Shown: positions 13,859 to 21,289, numbered from the stretch's first letter. The stretch: DNA of 26,228 nucleotides from DYTO01 sp040757795 (GCA_040757795.1 JBFLWG010000012.1:1-26228), one strand, 5' to 3'. Notes: generated by a model not told the origin, from the sequence alone. A program made the numbers and translations.

Positions 13859-14111
13859 CTTTTTCCCTCACCATCACTATCGCCTTCAAGGGGCACTCGC
13901 GCGCACATATTCCGCACCCCTTGCAATATCTGTAATCAATAGCGTGAGGCTTCCCTTTTATTATCGCGGGCTCAGGGCAGTAAAGCCAGCAAAGGGAGCA
14001 TGCCGTGCACTTTTCAGGTATTATCACAGGCTTGAATGTCCTCCAGCTTCCCGTGTGGACTTTCTCGGAAGAGCCGGCTTCGGTTATCACAATGCTGCGT
14101 TTCTTTTTCAT
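13842..14111 (-). CDS. porD: Pyruvate:ferredoxin oxidoreductase delta subunit (PorD)
   Basis: PorD is the small 2x[4Fe-4S] ferredoxin subunit that passes electrons from the PorB cluster to free ferredoxin. The 89-residue protein has two classical cluster motifs, C35-x2-C38-x2-C41-x3-CP and C63-x2-C66-x2-C69-x3-CP. An N-terminal stretch with GSWRTFKPVIIPEKC is typical of archaeal PorD. ATG 14111 overlaps the porG stop (ATGA). The same frame is open to 14651, but that part is the porG coding region in another frame. Confidence 0.95.
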   Translation of the reverse strand: MKKKRSIVITEAGSSEKVHTGSWRTFKPVIIPEKCTACSLCWLYCPEPAIIKGKPHAIDYRYCKGCGICARECPLKAIVMVREKDEAAP

Positions 14112-14638
14112 CCAATCACAGTTTGCTCGTAAGCTTTTATCACAGCTGCCGCATTTTTTTCTGCGGCTTCCCCCTTGAACCTTTTCTTGACGGCTTCCAC
14201 TGCCGAGTCCAATGAAACAATTTTTGTGGCCTGCGCCAACGCCCCGATCATGGCCGTGTTTGTGATTGCGGCGCCGATTGTCTCCATCGCTATCGAGGTC
14301 GCGTCGACGAAAGCGACCTTGGCACCCTCGAGCTGAGGCGGGTTTTTGGAGTTGATCACGATGATGCCGTTCTTTTTTATTCCGGCCGAGACGTTCACGA
14401 CCTGCGGGAGGAGGGGGTCGAGCACCACTACATGGTTGGGCTCGTAAATCTGGCTCCTGCTGCGTATGGGCTTTTTGTTTATTCTCGTGAAGGCCAGGAC
14501 AGGGGCGCCGCGCCTCTCGGCCCCGAAAAATGGGAATGCCTGGCTGTACTTGCCTTCCAGAAATGCGGCATCCGCCAAAAGCCGCGCTGCCGTCACGGCG
14601 CCTTGGCCTCCCCGGCCGTGGAATCTGACTTCTATCAT
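14108..14638 (-). CDS. porG: Pyruvate:ferredoxin oxidoreductase gamma subunit (PorG)
   Basis: PorG forms the CoA-binding part of the Por complex. The 176-residue protein starts MIEVRFHGRGGQGAVTAARLLADAA, the invariant opening of the family, followed by the FPFFGAERRGAPV loop and a central NxAMIGALA-type helix. It is the first gene of the porGDAB operon. A minus-strand AT box GCTTAAGC centred near 14668 lies about 30 bases upstream of ATG 14638, so the mRNA is probably leaderless. Confidence 0.95.
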   Translation of the reverse strand: MIEVRFHGRGGQGAVTAARLLADAAFLEGKYSQAFPFFGAERRGAPVLAFTRINKKPIRSRSQIYEPNHVVVLDPLLPQVVNVSAGIKKNGIIVINSKNPPQLEGAKVAFVDATSIAMETIGAAITNTAMIGALAQATKIVSLDSAVEAVKKRFKGEAAEKNAAAVIKAYEQTVIG

Positions 14639-14734
14639 TTTCTGAAAACACTAATTTGGCGTTTGCTTAAGCCTTTCTTTTAGGATGCAGAAAAACCAGC
14701 CAACGACGCACTGCGCCACAAAAATCACGGTCGA

Positions 14735-14750
14735 TTGCGAACGTTCGCAA
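14735..14750. promoter_or_regulatory. Perfect 16-bp palindrome between por and aldehyde oxidoreductase promoters
   Basis: TTGCGAACGTTCGCAA is a perfect inverted repeat. Its centre is about 40 bases before the AOR TATA box (14777-14787) and about 75 bases from the presumed porG TATA box (near 14668), so it could serve either or both promoters as a regulator-binding site. A close relative is at 3571-3584. Function is inferred from symmetry and position. Confidence 0.55.
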
Positions 14751-14776
14751 CCAAAAGCCATACGTGCGCCCGGCGG

Positions 14777-14787
14777 TAAATTTTTAC
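14777..14787 (+). promoter_or_regulatory. TATA box of the aldehyde oxidoreductase gene
   Basis: TAAATTTTTAC lies about 33 bases before ATG 14816, giving a near-leaderless transcript. No convincing Shine-Dalgarno is present. Confidence 0.5.
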
Positions 14788-14815
14788 GCCTTCCAGAACA
14801 ACCCTCCACGAGCGA

Positions 14816-16720
14816 ATGGCGGAGTATAAGATAGGCGGCTACATGGGGAAGGTGCTGGAAGTTGACCTGACCCGCGGGAAAACAGTACAGCAGAAGCTCG
14901 ATAAGGAGCTCGCCATGAACTACATCGGGGGGAACGGCCTCTGCGCCAGACTTTTGTTCAATTTGCTGAAGCCTGGGATCGACCCACTCAGCCCTGAAAA
15001 TGTCCTGATATTCGCCACCGGCCCTCTCAACGGGACTACTTGGTCACAAACCGGCAGGTACGAGGTCGCGGCAAAGTCCCCGCTGACTGGCTTTTACGGC
15101 GAAGCCAACTCCGGAGGCCACTGGGGCTCCGAGCTGAAGTACTCCGGCTTCGACGCCATCGTGATTCACGGCAGGTCGGAAAAACCGGTTTACCTCGATG
15201 TTGAAAACGGCGCTGCCCAGCTTAAAAACGCGGAGAGACTCTGGGGCAGGGACGCCCTCGAGACAGAGCAGATGCTGCGCGAAGAGAAGGGGGATGGATG
15301 CCAGGTGGTCTCAATCGGGCAGGCGGGAGAGAACCTCGTCAGGTTTGCGGCCATCATGCACGACTACCGCTCGGCCGCCCGCACGGGACCTGGCGCTGTC
15401 ATGGGATCGAAGAACCTTAAGGCAATCTCCGTCCGCGGGGACTTCAGCGTCCCCGTTGCCGATCTGGCCGAGTTCTCGAAGCTGGCCACGGAAGCTAGAA
15501 AAAGAATAGTTTCCCACAAGTTCTCCGCCTCGACCACAAAGTACGGGACAACCATCCTCGTCGAACTCATGAACGAGATAGGCCGCTTCCCCACGAGGAA
15601 CTTCCAGAGCGGGGTCTTCGACAGGGCGCGCGAGATTGGCGGCGAAAGGATAGTCAAAGACTTCAAGCTGAGGGATCGCGCGTGCTTCGGCTGCGCGCTC
15701 CGCTGCGAGTGTTTCCTTGAAAACAGGGCAGGGGGCAGACCGCTGGAGGGGAAAGTGGAGTACGAAACTCTCTCCAGTTTCGGCGGGAGGTGCGGGAACT
15801 CCGACATGGAGTCAATCCTCTACGCCAACAGGCTCTGCAACATCTACGGCCTCGACACTATCTCTTGCGGGGGGACCATCGCCTTCGCCATGGAGTGCTA
15901 CGAGCGCGGCCTCCTGAAGAAGGCTGACACGGGCGGGATTGACCTGAGCTGGGGCAATGGAGAAGCGATTGTCGAATGCATAAATAAATTGACAAGGCGG
16001 GAAGGCTTCGGGAACCTGCTTGCCGAAGGGACGGACAGGCTCGCCAAGAAAATCGGCCATGCAGCCGAGGAGTTCAACATGACTGTCAAGGGGATGGACG
16101 AAGCGGCGCAGGACGGGCGGGCCCAGAAGTCGATGGGGCTCTCCCATGCCACCGCCAACAGAGGTGCCGACCACCTCACATCCTTCGAGGTCCTGAGCGA
16201 GGTCGGCTTCGTCGAGGAGATAGAGAGGAGGTTCGGGAAAAAAGTCATGCCGGAGGGCGCCGACCGCCTGAACCCAAAGTACAAGGCGCTGATGGTCAGA
16301 GACGGGGAGAACTTCTGCGCGGTGGTGGACTCCCTTGTGACATGCAAGTTCGGCGCCTGTTGGCCGCCTGTCTTCTACTTTGAGGATTACGCGAGGGCCT
16401 TAACAGCCGTCACGGGGATCAGGCACACGGCAAGCTCCCTCTTCACGACCGGCGCCAGGATATTCTCACTCGAGAGGGCGTTCAACATCCGTGAGGGGGT
16501 CACCCGCAAGGACGACAGGCTGCCTGGCCGCATGATAAAATCACCTGCCCCTGAGGGTCCGCCGAAGGGCCACATCGTGGAGCTTGACTACATGCTTCCT
16601 GAGTACTACCAGCTACGGCAGTGGGACTGGAACACAGGGTGGATTCCGCGGGCGAGGCTGGAGGAGCTCGGCCTAGGGGACGTGGCAAACGAGCTTCAAA
16701 ACATGAAAAAACTGCCGTGA
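14816..16720 (+). CDS. aor: Aldehyde:ferredoxin oxidoreductase (tungsten-pterin type)
   Basis: AOR oxidises aldehydes to carboxylic acids with ferredoxin as acceptor, using a tungsten (or Mo) bis-pterin site and a [4Fe-4S] cluster. The 634-residue protein has the normal length. The N-terminal pterin-binding part shows YIGGNGLCARLLFNLL, ATGPLNGT and SGGHWGSELKYSGFDAIVIHG. The cluster ligands are C290-x2-C293-x3-C297 and C510 in VTCKFGAC, matching the spacing of the Pyrococcus enzyme. The family segments EYET, RGADHLTSFE and the C-terminal DRLPGR are also present. In peptide fermenters AOR scavenges aldehydes made by Por-type enzymes, which fits its divergent position beside porGDAB. Subtype (AOR, FOR, GOR) cannot be settled by eye. 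Confidence 0.94.
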   Translation: MAEYKIGGYMGKVLEVDLTRGKTVQQKLDKELAMNYIGGNGLCARLLFNLLKPGIDPLSPENVLIFATGPLNGTTWSQTGRYEVAAKSPLTGFYGEANSGGHWGSELKYSGFDAIVIHGRSEKPVYLDVENGAAQLKNAERLWGRDALETEQMLREEKGDGCQVVSIGQAGENLVRFAAIMHDYRSAARTGPGAVMGSKNLKAISVRGDFSVPVADLAEFSKLATEARKRIVSHKFSASTTKYGTTILVELMNEIGRFPTRNFQSGVFDRAREIGGERIVKDFKLRDRACFGCALRCECFLENRAGGRPLEGKVEYETLSSFGGRCGNSDMESILYANRLCNIYGLDTISCGGTIAFAMECYERGLLKKADTGGIDLSWGNGEAIVECINKLTRREGFGNLLAEGTDRLAKKIGHAAEEFNMTVKGMDEAAQDGRAQKSMGLSHATANRGADHLTSFEVLSEVGFVEEIERRFGKKVMPEGADRLNPKYKALMVRDGENFCAVVDSLVTCKFGACWPPVFYFEDYARALTAVTGIRHTASSLFTTGARIFSLERAFNIREGVTRKDDRLPGRMIKSPAPEGPPKGHIVELDYMLPEYYQLRQWDWNTGWIPRARLEELGLGDVANELQNMKKLP

Positions 16721-16722
16721 AG

Positions 16723-16743
16723 CTGCCTTTGCAGTTATTTTAT
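16723..16743 (+). terminator. Short hairpin plus T-rich tail after AOR
   Basis: CTGC (16723-16726) pairs with GCAG (16731-16734), followed by TTATTTTAT. It lies directly behind the AOR stop codon at 16718-16720 and is a plausible transcription end. The T-rich part also overlaps a self-complementary TTTTATAAAA box. Confidence 0.35.
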
Positions 16744-16744
16744 A

Positions 16745-16976
16745 AAATGCGAGGTTCGACCGCCAGATTACTCCGTGGCGGCTAAGCCGCGCTTTTCGTC
16801 TGTCGATCTTTTTCCAGTCCCGCGGTCTCAGCGCACCGCTGCCAGTGCTCTTATCCGCGTCCTTCCCCAGTCGCTGGGTTTCTCCGCGGCTCCCCCAGGC
16901 CCTTGAGCCAAGGTTTGGCCTTGCGGACTGGCTTTTCCCCGCAATAGCTCTTTTTGAATTTTTGCCCTATTTAAAC
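16745..16976 (-). ncRNA. Gene-free, structure-rich stretch; candidate non-coding RNA
   Basis: No coding frame is convincing in this stretch between AOR and the cytochrome-like gene. On the minus strand a good TATA-like box, GTTTAAATAG (16967-16976), could start a transcript near 16940. Stems seen include GCCAA/TTGGC (16907-16919), CCCAG/CTGGG (16866-16878), a 7-bp long-range pair (16814-16820 with 16925-16931), and two mutually exclusive hairpins, CCGCCA/TGGCGG (16760-16781) and GCGGC/GCCGC (16778-16790). Short pieces such as GATAAGAGC and CGGCTTA recall RNase P RNA, but their order does not fit. No family assigned. The strand is chosen on the promoter alone. Confidence 0.4.
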
Positions 16977-17011
16977 TTTCGGAAATGGGAAAATCGCCCG
17001 ATATAAAGTAT

Positions 17012-17404
17012 TTATATAACTCCCGCGAGCGAGAGCCCGCCCACGATGGTGATAAGCATGAGAAGGATGGTTAAGCGTCCAAGCCAAGGGTGTATCTTCC
17101 GTATTTTCGGGCCGTAGGTTTTTGATTTTAATTGGGCGTAGCCTGAAACCGCTGTGATGACAACAAGGGCGATCGTGACCGCGCCCAACAATGCATGCGG
17201 GGCTCTGAAGTGAACTCCCGAGGTCGACTGCACATAGTAAATTGCCATTATCAGCCCCAACAGGGAAAAAAGGGCGCCCGAAATCTCAAGCCTTCTGTGG
17301 ACCCTGAGCCACCATGGCCTGTTTTTCATGTACCTGGAGACGCCCGCACCGGCGACCGTGAGCGAAAAACCGAAGATCATCAGGGTTGCGTGGTATTGCC
17401 ACAT
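17012..17404 (-). CDS. Small four-helix membrane protein, cytochrome b561-like
   Basis: The 130-residue protein has four hydrophobic segments (about residues 5-22, 40-60, 68-90 and 105-128). Histidines near the helix ends (H5, H36, H65, H70, H105) are in a pattern like the haem-binding four-helix core of cytochrome b561 and ferric reductase-like proteins. HATLMIFGFSLTVAGAGV, WWLRVHRRLEISGALFSLLG, HALLGAVT and KIHPWLGRLTILLM are the matching parts. If it binds two haems it would move electrons across the membrane. No partner gene is adjacent. The candidate RNA lies downstream on the same strand. Confidence 0.68.
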   Translation of the reverse strand: MWQYHATLMIFGFSLTVAGAGVSRYMKNRPWWLRVHRRLEISGALFSLLGLIMAIYYVQSTSGVHFRAPHALLGAVTIALVVITAVSGYAQLKSKTYGPKIRKIHPWLGRLTILLMLITIVGGLSLAGVI

Positions 17405-17494
17405 GTTGCATCACCACCACCTGCCGCTCAATGCAATTAAAACTAACACATCCATACGCGCCGACATCCTCCTCCCGTAAGACACAACGGCAAT

Positions 17495-17504
17495 GTTTAA
17501 AATG
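17495..17504 (+). promoter_or_regulatory. TATA box of the aconitase X gene
   Basis: GTTTAAAATG is centred about 35 bases before ATG 17535. It overlaps the two upstream in-frame ATGs (17493 and 17502), so those are unlikely to be translated and 17535 is the better start. Confidence 0.5.
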
Positions 17505-17534
17505 GCCGGGAAAAAATATCACGGCGTGAGCATG

Positions 17535-18719
17535 CATTTTACAGCTGACGAAGAAAGGATGCTGGCCGGAGAGTACGGTGAGGTTGTCGAGAGGAACTTC
17601 AGGCTTCTGGTCAGGCTGGGGGAGATATACGGAGCCGACCGGATGCTGCCTGTGGGCTCGGTCCAAGTGGCTGGAGTCTCATACAAGTCCATCGGCGACC
17701 CTGGGCTGGAGTTCCTGGAAGACATAGCCAGGACGGGGGTCAAGGTGAGGGTGCCCGCGACGCTGAACCCCCCAGGCATGGATCTTGTCGACTGGAAGGA
17801 GCTTGGCTTCCCTGAGGATTTCGCCGGGAAGCAGCTGAAGATCATCGAGGCATTCAAAAAGATGGGGATAATGCTGACGGCCACATGCACCCCCTACCTC
17901 GTTGGTAATATGCCCCGCTTCGGCGAGCACATCGCATGGTCGGAGTCGTCGGCGGTCTCCTTCGCCAACTCGGTCATCGGGGCCAGGAGCAACAGGGAGG
18001 GCGGGCCGTCGGCGCTCGCAGCCGCCATATGCGGAGTCACCCCCAACTACGGGCTGCACCTGGATGAGAACAGGAAGCCCACCCTGCTGGTCAGGGTGAA
18101 TGCCGAGCTGAAAGAAAACGCGGATTTCGGGGCGCTCGGCTACCACGTCGGCAAGATAGTCAAGAGCGGCATCCCATACTTCCAAGGGATACCCCACGCA
18201 TCAGTGGATAACATGAAAGCCCTTGGTGCCGCGATGGCCGCCTCAGGGGCCGTAGCCCTCTACCATGCCGAAAGAATAACTCCCGAAGCCTCGATGATGA
18301 CGGTCGACGGCTTGGAATCCATCGAGGTCGGCGACAAGGAGCTTCTTGACGCATACAAGACACTGAACACGGGGCAGGATCCTGACATCGTGATACTCGG
18401 CTGCCCCCATGCATCCCTGAACGAGATAGCAAACCTCGCATGCAAGCTCGAAAGCAAGAGGCTCAAGAAGCCGCTTTGGATCTGTACGGCAAGGTCTACA
18501 AAGGAGACTGCATCAAAGATGGGGTTCACCAAAATAATAGAAAACGCGGGCGGAAAGGTCGTGGCTGACACTTGCGCCGTCGTCTCCCCGATAGAGAGAA
18601 TGGGATTCAAGACCACGGGCGTCGACTCAGGTAAGGCGGCCAACTACTTGCCGGGCTTCTGCAAGCAGCAGGTGGTGTTCAGGAAGCTGGACGACCTCTT
18701 GATTGGGCGGGCAGCGTGA
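17535..18719 (+). CDS. Aconitase X catalytic (large) subunit, probable phosphomevalonate dehydratase
   Basis: The archaeal AcnX large subunit (DUF521) works with a small DUF126 subunit to dehydrate mevalonate 5-phosphate to trans-anhydromevalonate phosphate, a step of the archaeal isoprenoid pathway. The 394-residue form from ATG 17535 starts MHFTADEERMLAGEYG, like other family members. Conserved parts are VGSVQVAGVSYKSIGDPGLEFLED, the NPPGMD segment, TCTPYLVGNMPRFGEHIAWSESSAVSFANSVIGARSNREGGPSALAAAICG, and GCPHASLNEI. Cysteines in TCTPY, GCPH and DTCAV are candidate cluster ligands. The frame is open to 17493, but a TATA box lies there. The small subunit is not adjacent. A proline or hydroxyproline metabolic AcnX is less likely in an archaeon. 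Confidence 0.87.
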   Translation, partial: HFTADEERMLAGEYGEVVERNFRLLVRLGEIYGADRMLPVGSVQVAGVSYKSIGDPGLEFLEDIARTGVKVRVPATLNPPGMDLVDWKELGFPEDFAGKQLKIIEAFKKMGIMLTATCTPYLVGNMPRFGEHIAWSESSAVSFANSVIGARSNREGGPSALAAAICGVTPNYGLHLDENRKPTLLVRVNAELKENADFGALGYHVGKIVKSGIPYFQGIPHASVDNMKALGAAMAASGAVALYHAERITPEASMMTVDGLESIEVGDKELLDAYKTLNTGQDPDIVILGCPHASLNEIANLACKLESKRLKKPLWICTARSTKETASKMGFTKIIENAGGKVVADTCAVVSPIERMGFKTTGVDSGKAANYLPGFCKQQVVFRKLDDLLIGRAA

Positions 18720-18722
18720 GGG

Positions 18723-18728
18723 CGGAGG
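18723..18728 (+). promoter_or_regulatory. Strong Shine-Dalgarno setting a GTG start
   Basis: GGAGGT is eight bases before GTG 18737 and only four bases behind the aconitase X stop, which points to co-translation of the two genes. Confidence 0.5.
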
Positions 18729-18736
18729 TAATTTAA

Positions 18737-20209
18737 GTGGCAAGGAATATTCCAAATGGTGTCCGATTGAAAGCTCCAGCAGTACTGTGCCTTTTCGCGC
18801 TGATGCTTCTGACCCTGCCCGTCTCAAGCGCCGCGGATGAATCCGCAGTTTACACCTTCACGATAAACTATCAAATACAAAACACCAGCCAATACCCTGC
18901 TATCAACGCGCGGGCCACAATTTACCTTTTTGACAATATCACCGGGTGGGCTAACCAACAGGTTCTGAGCGAAAGCATAACCCTGAACGGGCAGCCCTAC
19001 ACCTCTTCACAAATCACCAAGACGTCGGACAACCGATGGGTGGAAATCCAGATTGGAACCATGCCGGGAGGCTCCACAAAGACAATTTCTGTCACCCAGA
19101 CCTTGAAGGTCACGACCGTCAAATTCTCGATAAACCCTGACTCGGTGGGGACATCCTTCCCCTCAGATGTGACCCAATTTACACAGCCGGTAGCGGGTCT
19201 GTACGAGAGCAACAACTCCGCCATCTCCACCCGGGCGCTGAGCCTCACCGAAAACACGGTGAACACATACTACAAAGCCAAACAAATTCTGGACTGGGTG
19301 ATAAGCTACATGACCTACCAGCGCCAGAGCACCGAGCATGGAGCACTATACGGGTTCAATGCGAAGGTCGGGGACTGCACTGAATATTCCAACCTTTTTG
19401 TGGCGCTGGCAAGGGCGGCCGGGATACCCGCCAAGGGGATTTCGGGCAACGCCTATCTCACGATATACAACGTCACAGGCTCGGGGGCCGACATAAACAC
19501 GGTCGGGCACGCCTGGCCGATATTTTACCTGCCTAACTACGGGTGGGTGCCTGTGGACGGTGTCTGGCCATTGAACGTGGGGTCGTTCGGGAAGAGCGAC
19601 TACTTCCACATAGTGGGCGCTTCAACAGGCGGGGAGGGAGTGGTTGACTCCCAGGGAAGCATAAACTGGCCGGGGCCTGGCGCCATTTCAACAAACTGGC
19701 AGTACTATGTCGGGCAGCCTGTGGCAAGCGGGGACGTGACTAGGGACATCTCGGGAACGGTAGCTCCTGAGGTTCTGCTGGACATCACAGTTGAACCATC
19801 CTCACAGATAACTGGCGACAACATGGCAGTGACAGTGACCGTAAAGAACATGGGAAAGAACAGTGCTGAAAACCTCTCCCTCGCACTCGATCTGGACACA
19901 ACCTATTTTGAGGCACCTGCCTCTCAGACAAAATCAAGCCTGACCAGCAACGAGCAGTGGGTGGCGACGTTCAGCACGCGCCTGAAGGATAACGCCTACG
20001 GGAACAGCCACGCCATAAAGGCGAACGTCAACTATGCGACCTCATACTCTGGATTGACTGGGGGGCTGCTGGCCACGGGCGAGCGGGGGCTTTCCATAGC
20101 TGCCAGACCGGAATCTCCGCTGGTGTCCCAGGACTTCCTGCTTTACATTCTTATAGGGGTCGTCATCGGGGTGGCTGTCGCTGTTGCAGTTGCAGTGGCA
20201 CGGCGATGA
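18737..20209 (+). CDS. Secreted, membrane-anchored transglutaminase-like protein
   Basis: The 490-residue protein starts at GTG 18737. It has a signal peptide (hydrophobic residues 14-30, ending VSSAA), a beta-rich N-terminal domain, a transglutaminase-like cysteine protease fold with C214 (GDCTEYSNLFVALARAAGIPAKGISG), H258 (GHAWPIFYL) and D274 (VPVDGVW), a CARDB-like beta-sandwich (about 350-455, ITVEPSSQITGDNMAVTVTVKNMGK), and a C-terminal membrane helix (466-487) ending in ARR. The intact Cys-His-Asp triad suggests an active peptidase or amide transferase outside the cell, held by its C-terminal anchor. It follows aconitase X by 17 bases with a strong ribosome site, though a shared function is not obvious. 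Confidence 0.87.
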   Translation: MARNIPNGVRLKAPAVLCLFALMLLTLPVSSAADESAVYTFTINYQIQNTSQYPAINARATIYLFDNITGWANQQVLSESITLNGQPYTSSQITKTSDNRWVEIQIGTMPGGSTKTISVTQTLKVTTVKFSINPDSVGTSFPSDVTQFTQPVAGLYESNNSAISTRALSLTENTVNTYYKAKQILDWVISYMTYQRQSTEHGALYGFNAKVGDCTEYSNLFVALARAAGIPAKGISGNAYLTIYNVTGSGADINTVGHAWPIFYLPNYGWVPVDGVWPLNVGSFGKSDYFHIVGASTGGEGVVDSQGSINWPGPGAISTNWQYYVGQPVASGDVTRDISGTVAPEVLLDITVEPSSQITGDNMAVTVTVKNMGKNSAENLSLALDLDTTYFEAPASQTKSSLTSNEQWVATFSTRLKDNAYGNSHAIKANVNYATSYSGLTGGLLATGERGLSIAARPESPLVSQDFLLYILIGVVIGVAVAVAVAVARR

Positions 20210-20243
20210 TTTTATAACCGGCAGGACAATTTAGAGTGATGAT

Positions 20244-20858
20244 ATGTACTGGTTCTCCGGAACTGTGGTCGCTGTAAGGTGCGACGATGGAGTGGCCATT
20301 GCCTCGGACTCCAGGGGGACTGCATACTACCATGTCCTCAGCAAGAGGGTCCAGAAGATATTCAAGCTTGAGGAAAGGATAGGGGCCGCCGTGGCCGGGA
20401 GCACTGGGGATGTCCAGAGCTTCGTGGGGATGCTCAAGACAGAGGCGAACCTTTACAGGCTGAACGAGGGGCGGTCTGTTTCCACGAGGGGGCTAGCCCA
20501 GATGGCATCCAACCTCCTCCACGGGCGCAGGTACTTCCCGTACATCCTTGAGGGGATGATTACGGGGATGGACAGCGACGGGGCCCGCCTCTACTTCTTG
20601 GACCCTGTCGGGGGGAAGCTGGAGGAAAAGAAGTTCGCAGCGGGGGGGACGGGGGCGACTGTGGCTTACGGCGTGCTGGAAGGCGAGTTCAAGGACGGCA
20701 TGAGCTTGGAAGAGGCTGCCAGGCTGGCGGCCAAGTCGATCCAGACTGCGATTGAAAGGGATGCCGCGACCGGGGAAAGGACCGTCGTCGCGACAGTGAA
20801 CAAAAAGGGCTACAGGGAGCTCTCAGAGGAAGAAGTTTCAAGGCTGCTCGCGGGTTGA
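20244..20858 (+). CDS. Proteasome beta-subunit-like protein with Gly at the Thr1 position
   Basis: The 204-residue protein is clearly of the proteasome beta / Ntn-hydrolase fold. Family parts are TVVAVRCDDGVAIASDSRGT, SKRVQKIFKLEERIGAAVAGSTGDVQSFVGMLKTEANLY and the GGTGATVAYGVLE loop. Aligning its Asp22 and Lys38 with the catalytic Asp17 and Lys33 of normal subunits puts Gly6 at position 1 and Thr7 at position 2. So the Thr1 nucleophile seems absent, unless a one-residue gap lets Thr7 serve after cleavage of MYWFSG. No long propeptide exists, and an in-frame stop (TAG, 20232-20234) rules out a longer start. A TATA box (GATTTTATAACC, about 20205-20216) and GTGAT before ATG 20244 support the start. 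Possibly a structural or regulatory beta subunit. Confidence 0.85.
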   Translation: MYWFSGTVVAVRCDDGVAIASDSRGTAYYHVLSKRVQKIFKLEERIGAAVAGSTGDVQSFVGMLKTEANLYRLNEGRSVSTRGLAQMASNLLHGRRYFPYILEGMITGMDSDGARLYFLDPVGGKLEEKKFAAGGTGATVAYGVLEGEFKDGMSLEEAARLAAKSIQTAIERDAATGERTVVATVNKKGYRELSEEEVSRLLAG

Positions 20859-21280
20859 GCGATATCAGAATCTTTTAAAGCGGACCACTCCTTCTGAGAC
20901 ACGCTCAAGGCGTCGGTGGGGCATTGAGCGATGCATTGCTTGCAGAGGTCGCACTTTATCGCCTTGCCCCGGTCAGGGTTCACCCAGATCATCTCGTAAG
21001 GGCAGGCCACAACGCAAACGCCGCACCCATCGCACTTGGTCTCGTTCACAAAAACAATCCCTGTCTTCTGGTTCCTGGCAATGGCTTCTTCTGGGCAGGA
21101 CTCCAAGCATGGGGCATCCACGCACTGCCTGCATGTCTCGATCCTGTCCGAGCGGTAGCCTCTGAATATCCTGAGGCGCGCGCGCTTGGGGTTCATCACC
21201 TTCTCCTTCTGCTGCGCGCAGTAGAGCTCGCATATCCTGCAGCCGGTGCATTTCTCTGGGTCTCCATAGAGATGAGGCAT
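20810..21280 (-). CDS. Polyferredoxin-type 4Fe-4S protein (HycB/CooF/AOR-partner class)
   Basis: The 156-residue protein has four cysteine clusters: CTGCRICELYC near residue 11, CRQCVDAPCLESCP, CDGCGVCVVACP and CDLCKQCIAQCP. This is the pattern of the small electron-transfer subunits (HycB, CooF, DmsB-like) that accompany dehydrogenases or tungsten oxidoreductases, including some aldehyde oxidoreductases. It probably passes electrons in the cytosol. The start is ATG 21280, nine bases after the TIM-barrel gene on the same strand. The Ser-rich C-terminus is antisense to the end of the proteasome-like gene (49-base overlap). Confidence 0.87.
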   Translation of the reverse strand: MPHLYGDPEKCTGCRICELYCAQQKEKVMNPKRARLRIFRGYRSDRIETCRQCVDAPCLESCPEEAIARNQKTGIVFVNETKCDGCGVCVVACPYEMIWVNPDRGKAIKCDLCKQCIAQCPTDALSVSQKEWSALKDSDIAQPASSLETSSSESSL

Positions 21281-21289
21281 GCCGATCCC

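Noticed and set aside
14112..14651. Large fusion of a PorG-region frame with PorD
   Set aside because: The extra 180 codons are the porG sequence in the wrong frame. The ferredoxin homology starts near ATG 14111.
16745..16976. RNase P RNA
   Set aside because: GATAAGAGC, GCAAGGCCAA and CGGCTTA-like pieces exist on the minus strand, but the order and the CR-I/CR-V pairing do not fit. Kept only as an unassigned structured region.
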